Of a stretch of 64,000 bases of DNA, positions 11,153 to 21,120 are shown in pieces. Below the pieces are notes generated by a model, which saw only the letters and a program-made list of their open reading frames with translations, was not told the origin of the DNA and made no database searches. Position numbers and translations under genes: made by a program. This DNA is from Gonapodya sp. JEL0774 (taxonomy: Eukaryota > Monoblepharomycota > Monoblepharidomycetes > Monoblepharidales > Gonapodyaceae): positions 111,209 to 175,208 of the forward strand of contig JADIIX010000020.1 of NCBI GenBank assembly GCA_027604505.1, read 5' to 3'. How positions within the stretch are numbered: position 1 is the first letter of the stretch; each line of letters starts with the position of its first letter.

Positions 11153-11398
11153 TTAGTGAATCACCAGTTTCTGTATTTCGCCGTTCAACAGTCGGTCGAT
11201 GAGTTTCAGTTCCCTCTGATTACGATCCAGAAACTCTCGAACAGCAGTATCGTCCGTCAGACGTGCATTGGCTCGAAAGTCTTCACGCACACGATCCAAA
11301 AAGTGCGTGCGAAAGGATTGGGAACGCTTTGCTTCGGAAGGCCATCGCCGGCGCAGTCGAAGGAAGGACCGGTAAAGCTGCAAGGCAGGTTTCGTCAT
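11153..11398 (-). CDS. LYR-motif (Complex1_LYR) mitochondrial assembly factor
   Basis: Small basic protein, 81 residues in one exon, starting at an ATG whose complement is 11396-11398. It has the LYR signature in ALQLYRSFLRLRRRWP, then FRTHFLDRVREDFRANA and helices ending LKLIDRLLNGE. These three helices define LYRM proteins, which bind acyl-ACP and help assemble respiratory complexes or Fe-S clusters. A GTGATT donor just before the stop could splice to a second exon (to about 10904) reading PLSLKGPIMSHLPPLERFD, giving a longer C-terminus. That stretch is otherwise unexplained. Which LYR paralogue this is cannot be said. Confidence 0.7.
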   Translation of the reverse strand: MTKPALQLYRSFLRLRRRWPSEAKRSQSFRTHFLDRVREDFRANARLTDDTAVREFLDRNQRELKLIDRLLNGEIQKLVIH

Positions 11399-11482
11399 TT
11401 GCTATTGTGGGGAATGTTTAGGAGTGATGTAATTTCCAACGACTCAAAAGTATTGCAACTATGAACACGATACGCATGAAAA

Positions 11483-12515
11483 TCAAGAGTAACTAGTGTT
11501 TAAAAAATGAAGTAAGTCCCCCCTATTTCTGTCCCGAACTTTGTCGTCGCGAGTTTTGTTGACCTAAGCAAAACAAAAATTCTCGGCTGTCGAGATCACA
11601 CATCGCGTATGTGTCAACGGAGGGATGATGCGCACCTTCATCTTTATTTTCTTCCCTGTGATGGAGCTTCGTACGATTTCGTATTCGTTATCGGAGGTGC
11701 TCTCGTCTGATGAATGAGAATGACGTTTCGATTTTTTTCTTTTATTTTTCTGGTGGACGAGAATTTGAACAACCACCGTTGGATATCCAAAACCCCAACC
11801 CCAAAAACGGGTAGCACTTAAATCAATTGGAAAGGACGTAGACCACTTCGAGAACAGACAACTCACATCTCTCTTCTTTCTATCTTCGTCTTTATTACTT
11901 TTTCTCTTTGACTTGTTCGATTTCCGATCTGCCATGTCGATTTGAGACATCCCAGCTAAACCAAAACCTTGACTGACCGAACCACACCTTTCCGGTCGTC
12001 CACGCTCGAGCTCTCAGATTCACTGGTAGATGAGCGGTGTTCACTTTCGGCCGGCGGAGACCGGGATCGCGACCTTCTCTTCCGTTTCTTCTTCGTGTCA
12101 TCTTCTTGAAATTGGCATACCACATTCAAAAGCGCCTCGCATGGGGCGTTTCCATGGAGAATCAACGGAACGGGTGAACATTCCGGGCATAGAACCCGTT
12201 GAAATCCGATATGGGGAAACGAGGAGTGTGAGCGGTAGGATCGAACGCAGTACCACTGCGAACTTGTCCAGGGCTCGAGGACACACCTTTTCTGTCTTTG
12301 CGCTTCGATTCCACATCAGAGCTACGCCTGCGCTTCTCGTGAGGAGAGCGGGAGCGAGGTCGCGTTTCGCTTCTTCGGGTCCCCGAACTTTTGGTATCCC
12401 CTTTGGTCTCCGAGATTCGGTCCTGGCTCTTCGAGCTTAAGCGCTCTTCGCCAATTCTTCCCTTGACGCGCCCTTCCTCATATCTCTCACTGTCATCTCG
12501 AGGTTCCGAGCCCAT
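11483..12515 (-). CDS. Arg/Ser-rich nuclear protein, function unknown
   Basis: Five exons read on the minus strand: 12515-12254, 12104-11988, 11928-11867, 11749-11636 and 11563-11483. They join in phase to 636 nt, 211 residues. The protein is dominated by charged RS/KR/SD blocks (RSRSPHEKRRRSSD, KKKRKRRSRSRSPP, SKRHSHSSDES). It ends in an ordered, conserved-looking motif: YEIVRSSITGKKIKMKV, then KTRDDKVRDRNR and LLHFLNTSY. This composition is typical of splicing-associated proteins. The C-terminal motif suggests a defined family I cannot name. An ATG at 12572 in the same frame could add 19 residues. The ER DnaJ gene starts divergently about 100 bp away. Confidence 0.65.
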
Positions 12516-12616
12516 GGGGAGTGACTGTTGATTCTGTGTTTCTGAAGGATCGAGATCCAACACAGGACACACATTTTACAGTGCTGTCAATAAAATCATT
12601 TTACTGTCATCCCCAA

Positions 12617-14357
12617 ATGCATTATCGAACAGTCACTACATGTTTCGCTATTGCTCTGACGTTGCTGGGTGCGCTTGTTCTTGCCGGCAAGGACTACTAT
12701 ATGGTTCTGGGGGTACCTCGCGACGCTCATAACAGACAGATCCGGAAAGCGTACAAGGAGCTTTCGAGAAAATGGTGAGTCACATTTCAGCGTGGTAACG
12801 TTGATCACCCAGATTAATCAAGCTCACACGAATCGCTTTGTCTGTGATTCCGCTGTGGATGGAATTCAACTGACAGGCATCCTGACAAGAATCCCGAGAA
12901 GAAAGACGAAGCGCAGACGAAATTTGTGGAAATCTCGGAAGGTACTTCTCACGAAGTGGCTTTTGAATGTCGGTGTGGTCAATTTAGCTGTCCACTTGAT
13001 TCCTATATAGCATATGAAGTGCTGTCAGATGAGGAAAAGCGAAGAATCTACGACCAGTACGGGGAAGAAGGACTTAAGCAAACACAAGGAGGAGGACAAC
13101 ATCATAACCCGTTTGATGTGTTTTCTCAGTGCGTTGTGGAACCGCATTGGGTATGGGTTTAGCGGATGTGTGCTTATCTTCAAATTTCCAAACCTTGCAC
13201 AATGCAGATTTTTCGGTGGAAGTTTTGGCGGTTTGTCTCTTTTCGTTTGTATTCTGTTAGGCTGCCGAATTGAAGGTGATTCGTACCAATCCTTCGAAGG
13301 CCACCAACAGAGACAAGAGCGTAAGGGCCCGGAAATCAATATGGACTTGGAGGTCACTTTAGAGGATCTCTTTATCGGTCGGGACATAGACGTAGGTCCA
13401 AGAACTTCGGCGATTTAAACCTCTAATTGTGATGTATCAAGAATCCTCGCACTTGATAGGTAGAGTTAAGTAAGCAGGTACTTTGTCCCAAGTGCCGTGG
13501 GACCGGTGGAAAGAACCCCGACGATGTAACTACCTGTTCAAGCTGCAATGGACATGGTATTCGAGTTGTGAGGCAGCAGCTGGGCCCGGGAATGTTTCAG
13601 CAAATGCAAACAACGTGAGCAACAGTGGCAATGGAACTTTTCCTTCGAGTGTTCCAACGATATCTGAGAGCTTGTTAACGCTTCCACCTTGGCAGCTGCG
13701 ACGTGTGTGGCGGCAAAGGAAAGGTTGTCAAGACAAAATGCCCCCACTGCCACGGCAAAAAGGTCAAGCGAAGATCCAACCAGATATCTATTGCTGTGGA
13801 GCGGGGTATGACAGACGGACAGAAGATAGTGTTTGAGCGGGAAGGCGACCAAGCTCCGGATGTCACCCCGGGCGATGTGGTGTTTACCTTGAAAACAGCA
13901 CAACACCCTGTCTTCACTCGAGTGGGGGATAACCTGTACACTCAAGAGACAATAACACTCGAAGAAGCCCTTCTTGGATTCAGGAAGCAGCTGAAGCACC
14001 TGGATGGAGAGTACGTGGTGATTGAGCGGAATGGGACAGTAACACAGCCTGGTGAGCTCCGTGGTTTGTGTGATGTAGTTGTTGGACTATTTCGCCTGAT
14101 TAGCCATTGCCATCGATACAGGATATGTTCAAGAACTGCTAGGAGAAGGGATGCCCCTGCATACTTTCCCTAGCGAACGGGGCAAGCTATACGTGGAGTA
14201 CAGTGTCGTCCTCCCAACCAAAATCTCTGCAAAGCAAGCTGAAAGTGAGCGGATTTTTGTCCATGTCCTAGATTTGTCTGTAATATGTTCTGTTCTCTCG
14301 CCCCTCAACTCAGCGATATCACATATGTTTGGTAAATTGAGTAAAGATGAATTGTAG
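12617..14357 (+). CDS. SCJ1: ER-luminal DnaJ co-chaperone with KDEL (Scj1/ERdj3-like)
   Basis: Hsp40 partner of BiP in the ER lumen. Nine exons (12617-12774, 12877-12941, 13011-13128, 13208-13230, 13300-13391, 13478-13614, 13696-14051, 14122-14244 and 14314-14357) give 1116 nt, 371 residues. Order of elements: a signal peptide ([19 protein letters not shown]), a J domain with HPDKNPEKK, a Gly/Phe stretch ([12 protein letters not shown]), four CxxCxG-type zinc motifs ([30 protein letters not shown]), the C-terminal substrate-binding domain, and a terminal KDEL. All four zinc motifs place it with Scj1/DNAJA-type proteins, while the signal peptide and KDEL place it in the ER. The final 44-nt exon supplies the KDEL, which supports the splice model. 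Confidence 0.92.
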
Positions 14358-14703
14358 AGTTCAAATAAATCTATGTAGACTACTCCTCATCAGTTGCTCT
14401 ACTTTGCCTTACTTATCAGAGTGCACTGAGAAGCTGTCGAATGATAGTTGGAACACTGCGAGGACAAAAGAAGAGACGGTGAGGATTGGTCACACATGTC
14501 CACTTCTGGGGTTTGGACGAACGACCTCCATCCCAACAACAAAATCAGCAGCAGGACGGGTCTGTTGAACGAAACTAGGCGAGATCACCGTCGCAAGATT
14601 GAGCAGTGCAGACATGGCAGGAACATGTTCTACTCAAGTCCGTAAAATATGCATATCAATCGTACAGTTCTATCGTGTAGGATTAACCTTCCTGCCTATG
14701 CGA
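14358..14703. other. Convergent intergenic region
   Basis: 346 bases between the ER DnaJ stop and the PDX1 stop. A 56-codon minus-strand reading (MSALLNLATVISPSF..., from about 14615) starts with ATG but matches nothing I recognise and may be chance. No RNA gene seen. Confidence 0.4.
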
Positions 14704-16301
14704 TCACCAACCCCTCTTCGCCATTTTTTGATCCTCCGGCAGAATGTCACAGTTAATTCCAACCATTGGCTCACCTACGAGAACAGGATACACACGCTCA
14801 AAAAAGAATGGAGCCAGGAAACGCACCCGACCCTCTGTGGCACTCACCCAAGTCCTCGCTTACTTCCGCCAAGACCTTGGCGTCGTTGAAGTGTGTAACA
14901 GCTTTAACAATAGCTCGGGCACGCTTGGCAGGGTCTCCCGACTTGAAAATGCCGGATCCAACAAAGACACCGTCCATGCCGAGTTGCATCATCTGCGTGT
15001 AGGGCAAATAGTGTTTGTCTTGGTACAAACATGGAATTGAAGGATCCCATGCTGCCAATGGGCACTTACCAGAGCAGCATCCGCTGGCGTTGCAACACCT
15101 CCTGCGGCAAAATTGACAACGGGAAGTCGCCCTAATTGGGCGGTCTCCTTCAAGAGGTGGTAGGGAGCGCCGAGCTCCTTGGCGTACGTGAAGAGCTCCT
15201 CCTCGCTCATAGCCTGGGCCCTTCGGATGTCCGATCGCACCTGGCGAGCGTGCCTGACAGCTTCTACAACGTTACCCGTGCCAGCCTCGCCCTTGGTGCG
15301 TATCATTGCGGCACCTTCGTTGATCCGTCGCAGAGCCTCGCCGAGATTGCGGCAGCCACATACGAAGGGAATACTATACTTATTCTTGTCAATGTGGTTG
15401 ACGTCATCAGCGGGGGTGAGGACTTCGGATTCGTCAATGTAGTCGATGCCCAGGGCTTCCAGAATCTGGAACGTGATGGAAGGAAGGGATGGTTAGGCAT
15501 GATAGACACAAGTTTCACAGATTACAAAATCAATCAAGTTATGAATTAAAGTCGTGGGGTGATGACACAATCAGAGAGTGGGAGTTGGGAGTGCGATTCA
15601 AAGTCGCACGTTGAATCGAACCTACAGGGTGGAGCTGCCCCCACCCCAAAACACTCACTTGAGCCTCAACAAAGTGGCCAATACGGACTTTGGCCATGAC
15701 TGGGATAGTCACTGCAGCTTTAATCTCTCTAATCATCTGAATAGCCCATAGTCAGTACTCCAACTTGAGTGGCACAGTTGAGAACAACATACTTTCGGGT
15801 CAGACATTCGTGCAACGCCGCCTGAAAGATTGGAAGACAGTAGTAAGGATTCGCTGTCCTTAGGAAGCTCATAACCCGTTTTGATTCCCCTCACCGTCCT
15901 TCCGGATGTCAGCGGGCACACGCTCCAACGCCATAACAGCGACCGCTCCGGCTTCCTCGGCAATCCTGGCTTGTTCCACATTCACGACATCCATGATAAC
16001 ACCTCCCTAGAATAGAAAGATGGACGGTTTTCAGACATGACTTGGTACGGCCGACACATCGTTGATCCGATTCCTCGGCGACAAAGAGAACAAGCTTCCA
16101 TTCTTCGAGCGTCGGTAGAGCGTAAGGGTGATTGTGTTCGCTGGATCCGAGTTCCAAATTGAAAGACACAACGATTCCATTTCCGCGTTTCCTCACCTTG
16201 AGCATTTGCGCGAGCCCGGCCTTGAGTTTGAACTTTCCTTCGATGCCATTCGTGGCAGAGTGGGAGCCGTTAGTGAGGTTTGATGGAACTTGGAAAGACA
16301 T
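14704..16301 (-). CDS. SNZ1: Pyridoxal 5'-phosphate synthase, PDX1/SNZ subunit
   Basis: Makes PLP from ribose 5-phosphate (or ribulose 5-phosphate), glyceraldehyde 3-phosphate and glutamine-derived ammonia, with a PDX2/SNO partner not in this window. Seven exons read from 16301 down (16301-16197, 16006-15895, 15821-15793, 15736-15659, 15465-15070, 14992-14848 and 14774-14704) total 936 nt, 311 residues, the standard length. Signatures seen: [23 protein letters not shown], the catalytic-lysine segment [24 protein letters not shown], the second lysine segment [12 protein letters not shown], and the ending MAKRGW. The 29-nt third exon is required for [10 protein letters not shown]. The protein is cytosolic in fungi. 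Confidence is high from near-continuous family identity. Confidence 0.96.
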
Positions 16302-16673
16302 GATTACGAATCGATTCTACTTCCTTGCGGGAGATGAAAACCGCAGGTTCATTTACACCCCGGTGACCACGGGCACAGCCGGACCTTTGGCGGGCCGTTA
16401 TCCACCCAAAGCATCCTGTTGCAGGGTCATCCCGTCCTTCTATCGATTTTTCTATTTTGTGTTGACTCCGTCCTGTACTCCGCAAAGTTGGTGGTCGTGT
16501 GGAGCAGGGTGGCAAGAATCACGGTGTTCCAACTTCAAAGTTCGCTTTTGTAGTTGATTCGAGCGCTACAAGAGCAATTCCGAGGCAACTCGCAGAAACT
16601 CAAGTCGAATAGTGACAAAAGCCCCCAATCTCGAACCCGAATCTTCAAAAACTACGTGAATCATCGCCGTGAA
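16302..16673. promoter_or_regulatory. Shared divergent upstream region of PDX1 and the EME1-like gene
   Basis: 372 bases between two divergently transcribed start codons. The region must hold both promoters. No TATA box or recognisable factor site stood out. Confidence 0.35.
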
Positions 16674-18901
16674 ATGGATTCGCTCGTCAATCATGTTCTC
16701 GCGATCTGCCCCGATATGGAGACCAGGCGACAGGACATCATTCGAGATCTGAACTTCACCAAAAGTGCGGAGCAGACAATCAACCGGTTAGGGCTTGGTC
16801 GTCTTCTCGCAGTTCTGCACATTTGTGCACTACTCACTCCTCTTTGATTGGAATGAAACCACAGAATTTTCGATGGAACATTGCTGCAAGGTGTGAAGGG
16901 TGATGACTCTCACGCTGCAAGGGCGGATGGGCAACGCTTCCCTCCAAGCCCGTTGTCCAGTAGCAGCAGCGGTATTGGTGTTCTCTCGTCACCAGAGGAC
17001 ATCATTTCAAGGTGAGCACATTATCATGGCTGGCTCAATGTGGTTAGCCTTTGAAATTTCAGCGTGTTCCAACGAGAGCAGAAGCAACAAGTCCCTGTCT
17101 CGCGCGTCCCGACCAACCTACCGCGATCCGTCACCTGCATTCGACCTAGACGACGACCACGATCGTTACGGTGATTCTATTGTCTACGACCTCGCCGGCG
17201 CATCCTCCCATTCGACTCTCCCCCGCCTTCGAAACCTGCCCTCGATCCCTCCCTTGTCAGAGCCGCCGTCCCCACAACCCAAACCCGTCAACCGCATCAA
17301 ACCCCCGCCTCTCAAGCTACTCGACATATCGGACGATGAAGAGGATCAATATACGGTGAAGGCATCAGAGGCGTCCTCCTCTACTAGGGTGAAGTTTCCT
17401 GGACCACCGCCCACAGCAGCCAAAACTCAACCTCGTTGGAAACCCATCCGTATACCGGGGAACATCTCATCGTCGTCTTCGGAGCCCAGCTCGCCGGATG
17501 AAGTTTCAGACAGAGGCCCGAATCCTGGGAAGGGTATTTACGGGGACCTGTCCGGTGACGACGCTGCACCTGCTCCAAAGAAAAGGCGGGCAAAGAAAAC
17601 TCAGGGTGAAGCAACGGAAGATGAGCGGAAGAAAGAAGCTGCCAGACGGGCCAGAGTGAGTGGATTGCACAATCGACCCATATGTCGTGTCCGTCGAAGA
17701 GCCTCACCCTCTGTACCACAGGAACGTGAACGGGAGGAGAAGCGACGTTCAAAAGATGATGAGAAAGAGCGAAAGAAAGCTGAAAGGGAACTGAAAAAGA
17801 AAAGACGAGAAGAGGAAAAGGTGAAGGTCGATTGGAAGGGTTTTCCAGCCGACTCACGTGAGTCACTGGGTATAGCTCACGCACTTCATCTTTAGGCGGA
17901 ACGAGAGGAAGAGAAACGTCTCGAACGGCAGCAGCGTGATGCGAACCGGCTCAGGTCGAAAACTGATGGCATGGCCGAGATGATCGTGGACGTCGACCTC
18001 ACGATAGTCAACGAAACATCGTTTGGTGTCGCCCTCCTCGCAGATTTGAAAAAACTCGGCATCCTTGCTGTGAATGCGGTGCAGCTACCGGTTCCCAACA
18101 CTGTTCAGTGGAAGCGCAGGGCTTCGGTGAGGTACGACGTCGAGAAAGAGAGGTTTGACCCCGTACCAGAGTACGAGGAAACAGAGAATCAAGTGGTGGT
18201 AATGCTGGATGCGTTTGAGTTCGCTGCTGTCGCTGGGGATCCTAATGATCTTAGAGGGCACATAGCGGTCGTACAGAGAGCCTACCCGGACCAACAAGTA
18301 ACATATGTAATCGTGGGCGTTCGGGAGTACTTCAAAAAACATCAAACGCTTCGCAAACAGGAACACCGGAATCAGTTTCTTGGGATAGATGGGGCCGCAG
18401 CGCCAACCTCGAGGAAAGGGAAGAAAAAAGGCGTCGACGTCTCTCAGCTTCCGGACCCGGAAAAGTTTGAGCAACGAATGCTATGGATGCAAATGGTTGG
18501 CGGTTGCAAACTGGTGGAGTGTCACAACCCTGAAATGTTGATTGAGTGGATGCACTCGTTCACCCAGGAAATCGGAATAAAACCCTACGCGTGAGTGCGA
18601 GTTCCAAGTGATGTTTCAACGAGTTATCAAGGGGTGCTCCACTGATTCTTCCGTTCAAAGCGCGTGGAAGGAGAACTTGTTCGATTTTGACCACAACTCC
18701 ATCCGCTGCGGTACCGGCAGTGCTGACACCTGGCTTAAGATTCTTATGGGCATGCACCGACTAACAGAGGGTCACGCCCGCGCCATCGTCGAAAAGTTTC
18801 CTACGGTGCAATCACTCGTGGACGCGTACTCACTGTGTGGAAACGACACTAGCAAAGCGTCCAAGCTTTTGGCGGAAATACAAGTGAGCTTGAAGCGTTG
18901 A
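16674..18901 (+). CDS. EME1: EME1/Mms4-like structure-specific endonuclease subunit
   Basis: Predicted non-catalytic partner of MUS81 that resolves recombination and fork intermediates in the nucleus. Six exons (16674-16786, 16865-17011, 17079-17655, 17722-17820, 17896-18590 and 18661-18901) total 1872 nt, 623 residues. The C-terminal half has the ERCC4-type fold, MIVDVDLTIVNETSFGVALL and VVVMLDAFEFAAV, then a helix-hairpin-helix-like end (MHRLTEGHARAIVEKFPTV). The MUS81 catalytic ERK motif is absent, as expected for EME1. A charged coiled region (EREREEKRRSKDDEKERKK) precedes it. The N-terminus (LAICPDMETRRQDIIRDLNF then EQTINRIFDGTLL) looks like a CUE/UBA helical bundle. The third acceptor (CGAGAG) is weak but is the only one that keeps phase. 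Confidence 0.82.
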
Positions 18902-19142
18902 TTGCCGGAATGTCTCTTATGGAAGATTGATGGACAATGTACTGTGAAGGTAAACAATGGTACCATCCACGCACCCAGCTGGCGCAAAATTGGCCCGGCC
19001 TTGTCGAACCGTATTTTTACGTATTTTACTGCATCCGATCCGTTAGTTGGTCTGTAGTGTTTTGTTATATCTTACTATGATGCGTCATTCCCGAATGTAT
19101 CGTGTAAGAATCGGCACGCAAAATTTCATCCCGACCTTCAAC

Positions 19143-19919
19143 ATGAGTCGACTGCCCTTTGGTGCTTCGCGATTTGCTATGAACGCACCTCTCCGACTGC
19201 AATCGCCATGCAATCGGATGTTGTCATCTGCTGCCAAAGTGGGTGCTGTTGAGTGATGGAGTGGGAACTGTTACGACAACTTCCGTGCCCGCTGTATCAG
19301 CCTTACCGAATCCTCGGTCTCCAACAAATTGCCATTGGTGGTTTGGATAAAGGCGCTTTGAAGTCTCTTTGGGTGGACAGTTTCGGTTTGAAGCAAAAAG
19401 GTTCGTATCAGTGACTTCTCGGAACCTAATGCGGATCCATCGTTTCGCCCCGAAAACTTACAACTGAACTTTTTGAAAAAGGAACATTCCAGAGCGTAAA
19501 GGAGAATGTAGATGAGGATATTCTGGAGCTCGGGGCGGGGCCACTGGCCGTGGAGGTTGATATAATGCAACCATTGGATGCAAGTAAGTCACCAAAGGTA
19601 AGGGTTCCTTACAGGCAGAAACTTGCTTGTGTGGGAGCTACACAAATCATTGCGTGGTCGTGTACAGGTTCATGTCCCGCCTCTTAACCACATTGGCCTT
19701 TGGGTCGACAATATCGAGAAAGCTGTCGAGCACATGACACAAGAGGGCTTCAGGTTCACACCAGGTGGTATTCGTGTAGGAGCCGCAGGCTACAAAGTGA
19801 CGTTTGTTCATCCAAAAGGAAATGAGGCCACTCCAAAAAGCGGAGAAGGAGTACTGATTGAGCTGGTGCAAGCACCCCCTGAAGTTATTTCGGAGTATGA
19901 CAGGCTTCTGAAAAAGTAG
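19143..19919 (+). CDS. VOC-superfamily epimerase/glyoxalase, methylmalonyl-CoA epimerase-like, mitochondrial
   Basis: Four exons (19143-19238, 19301-19400, 19482-19597 and 19668-19919) join to 564 nt, 187 residues. The first exon is a basic, Ser-rich presequence ([19 protein letters not shown]) typical of mitochondrial import. Two vicinal-oxygen-chelate half-modules follow: [20 protein letters not shown], and [21 protein letters not shown] to TFVHPKGN and [10 protein letters not shown]. The paired modules and metal-ligand His/Glu positions fit methylmalonyl-CoA epimerase, which would serve propionate catabolism. Another VOC enzyme, such as a glyoxalase I relative, is possible because the substrate cannot be read from the motifs. 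Confidence 0.75.
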
Positions 19920-19981
19920 TAGTGTATTTTGTGAAGTTTCTCGATGAGCTGTATCAGGCAACCACACTTTTTCACCAAACG

Positions 19982-21090
19982 ATGTCAAAGAAACCAATGA
20001 TTCCCGCGGTCTCTTCAAACTGGAAGAAGCTGTCGTCTAAACTTGCGACTATTGATACACGAAGAAAGCGAAGAAATCCACCCATTGAGGAATCAAGTCC
20101 TTCAGTGAAGCGAATCCGATTGGATAACCGGAGAAAGTGAGCAAACCCCATCAATTCTTCTTCGCTCTGGCTTGAGGCAATATGTTTTGACTTCCTTGTT
20201 GTGCAGTAAAGCCAATTCGCAGGTCAATCCTCCGCCTGTTCCTTCGTTTCCTCGCGGATCCAACTTTTCGCATCGCCCTGCTGCACCCATACACAGAGCA
20301 CCTGCAATACCATCTACCCTTCCAATTTCTGGAAGTAGTTCGGGGATGTCTTCTTCAGAGCTTCCTTCCACAGTGGGAGAGTGGTTCACTAAACTGAATA
20401 CAGAGGAAGTGAATACTGTGAAGGGCAATGATAGGTTCGCACCCTCGAAAAAGCAACACTTCCAATGATTTTTTGTTTGTTCGCAACTCTGACTTTGCTA
20501 TTGATTAGAGTCGGCAAGTATTTGGCCATTGACTGCGAAATGGTCGGTGTAGGGCCTGATGGGAGTCGGTCAATGCTCGCACGAGTGTCGATTGTCAACT
20601 ACCATGGATTTTGCGTTATGGACGAGTTTGTAGAACCTATGGAGCGAGTCACTGACTACCGCACTGCTGTTAGTGGGATAACCCCTGAACTTCTTCAGAA
20701 TGGTACGTCATTTTCTCATTCCGTGCACCCGGGATTCGATGTGACCGTTCTCCTCGATTGATATTCATAGCAAAACCGTTTAAAGTCGTTCAAAATCGTG
20801 TTGCAGAGCTGTTGACAGGGCGCATTCTTGTTGGTCACTCCCTCCGCAATGACTTGGACTGTCTGCTGTTGTCCCACCCCCATCGTGACGTCAAGGATAC
20901 GTCTCAGTTTGCGCCATTCCGAAAAATGGCGAAAGGACGCTCGCCTGCGCTCCGGAGGCTTGCAAAAGACATCCTCGGGTTGGACATTCAAGGTGGCCAG
21001 CACAGCAGTGTTGAAGACGCTCGAGTTGCAATGTTGTTGTACAGAAGCTTTAAATCCGATTGGGATCACTCACTGCCACCATCTAGCTAG
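19982..21090 (+). CDS. REX4: RNA exonuclease 4 (REXO4/Rex4), DEDDh family
   Basis: Nucleolar 3'-5' exonuclease involved in pre-rRNA processing. Four exons (19982-20136, 20207-20434, 20509-20702 and 20771-21090) give 897 nt, 298 residues. The first third is basic and disordered ([18 protein letters not shown]), suiting nuclear entry. The catalytic domain shows all DEDDh blocks: [33 protein letters not shown], and [15 protein letters not shown], with [18 protein letters not shown] between. This order and the CEMVGVG block are characteristic of REXO4. It starts 62 bases after the stop of the epimerase gene and ends 30 bases before the convergent CFAP65 stop. Confidence 0.9.
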
Positions 21091-21120
21091 ACCTGTATTG
21101 TATCTACAGTTAAAACTTTA

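Noticed and set aside
14448-14645. Plus-strand frame after the ER DnaJ stop as a further exon
   Set aside because: The DnaJ frame ends correctly in KDEL and a stop at 14357, and the later frame has no family features.
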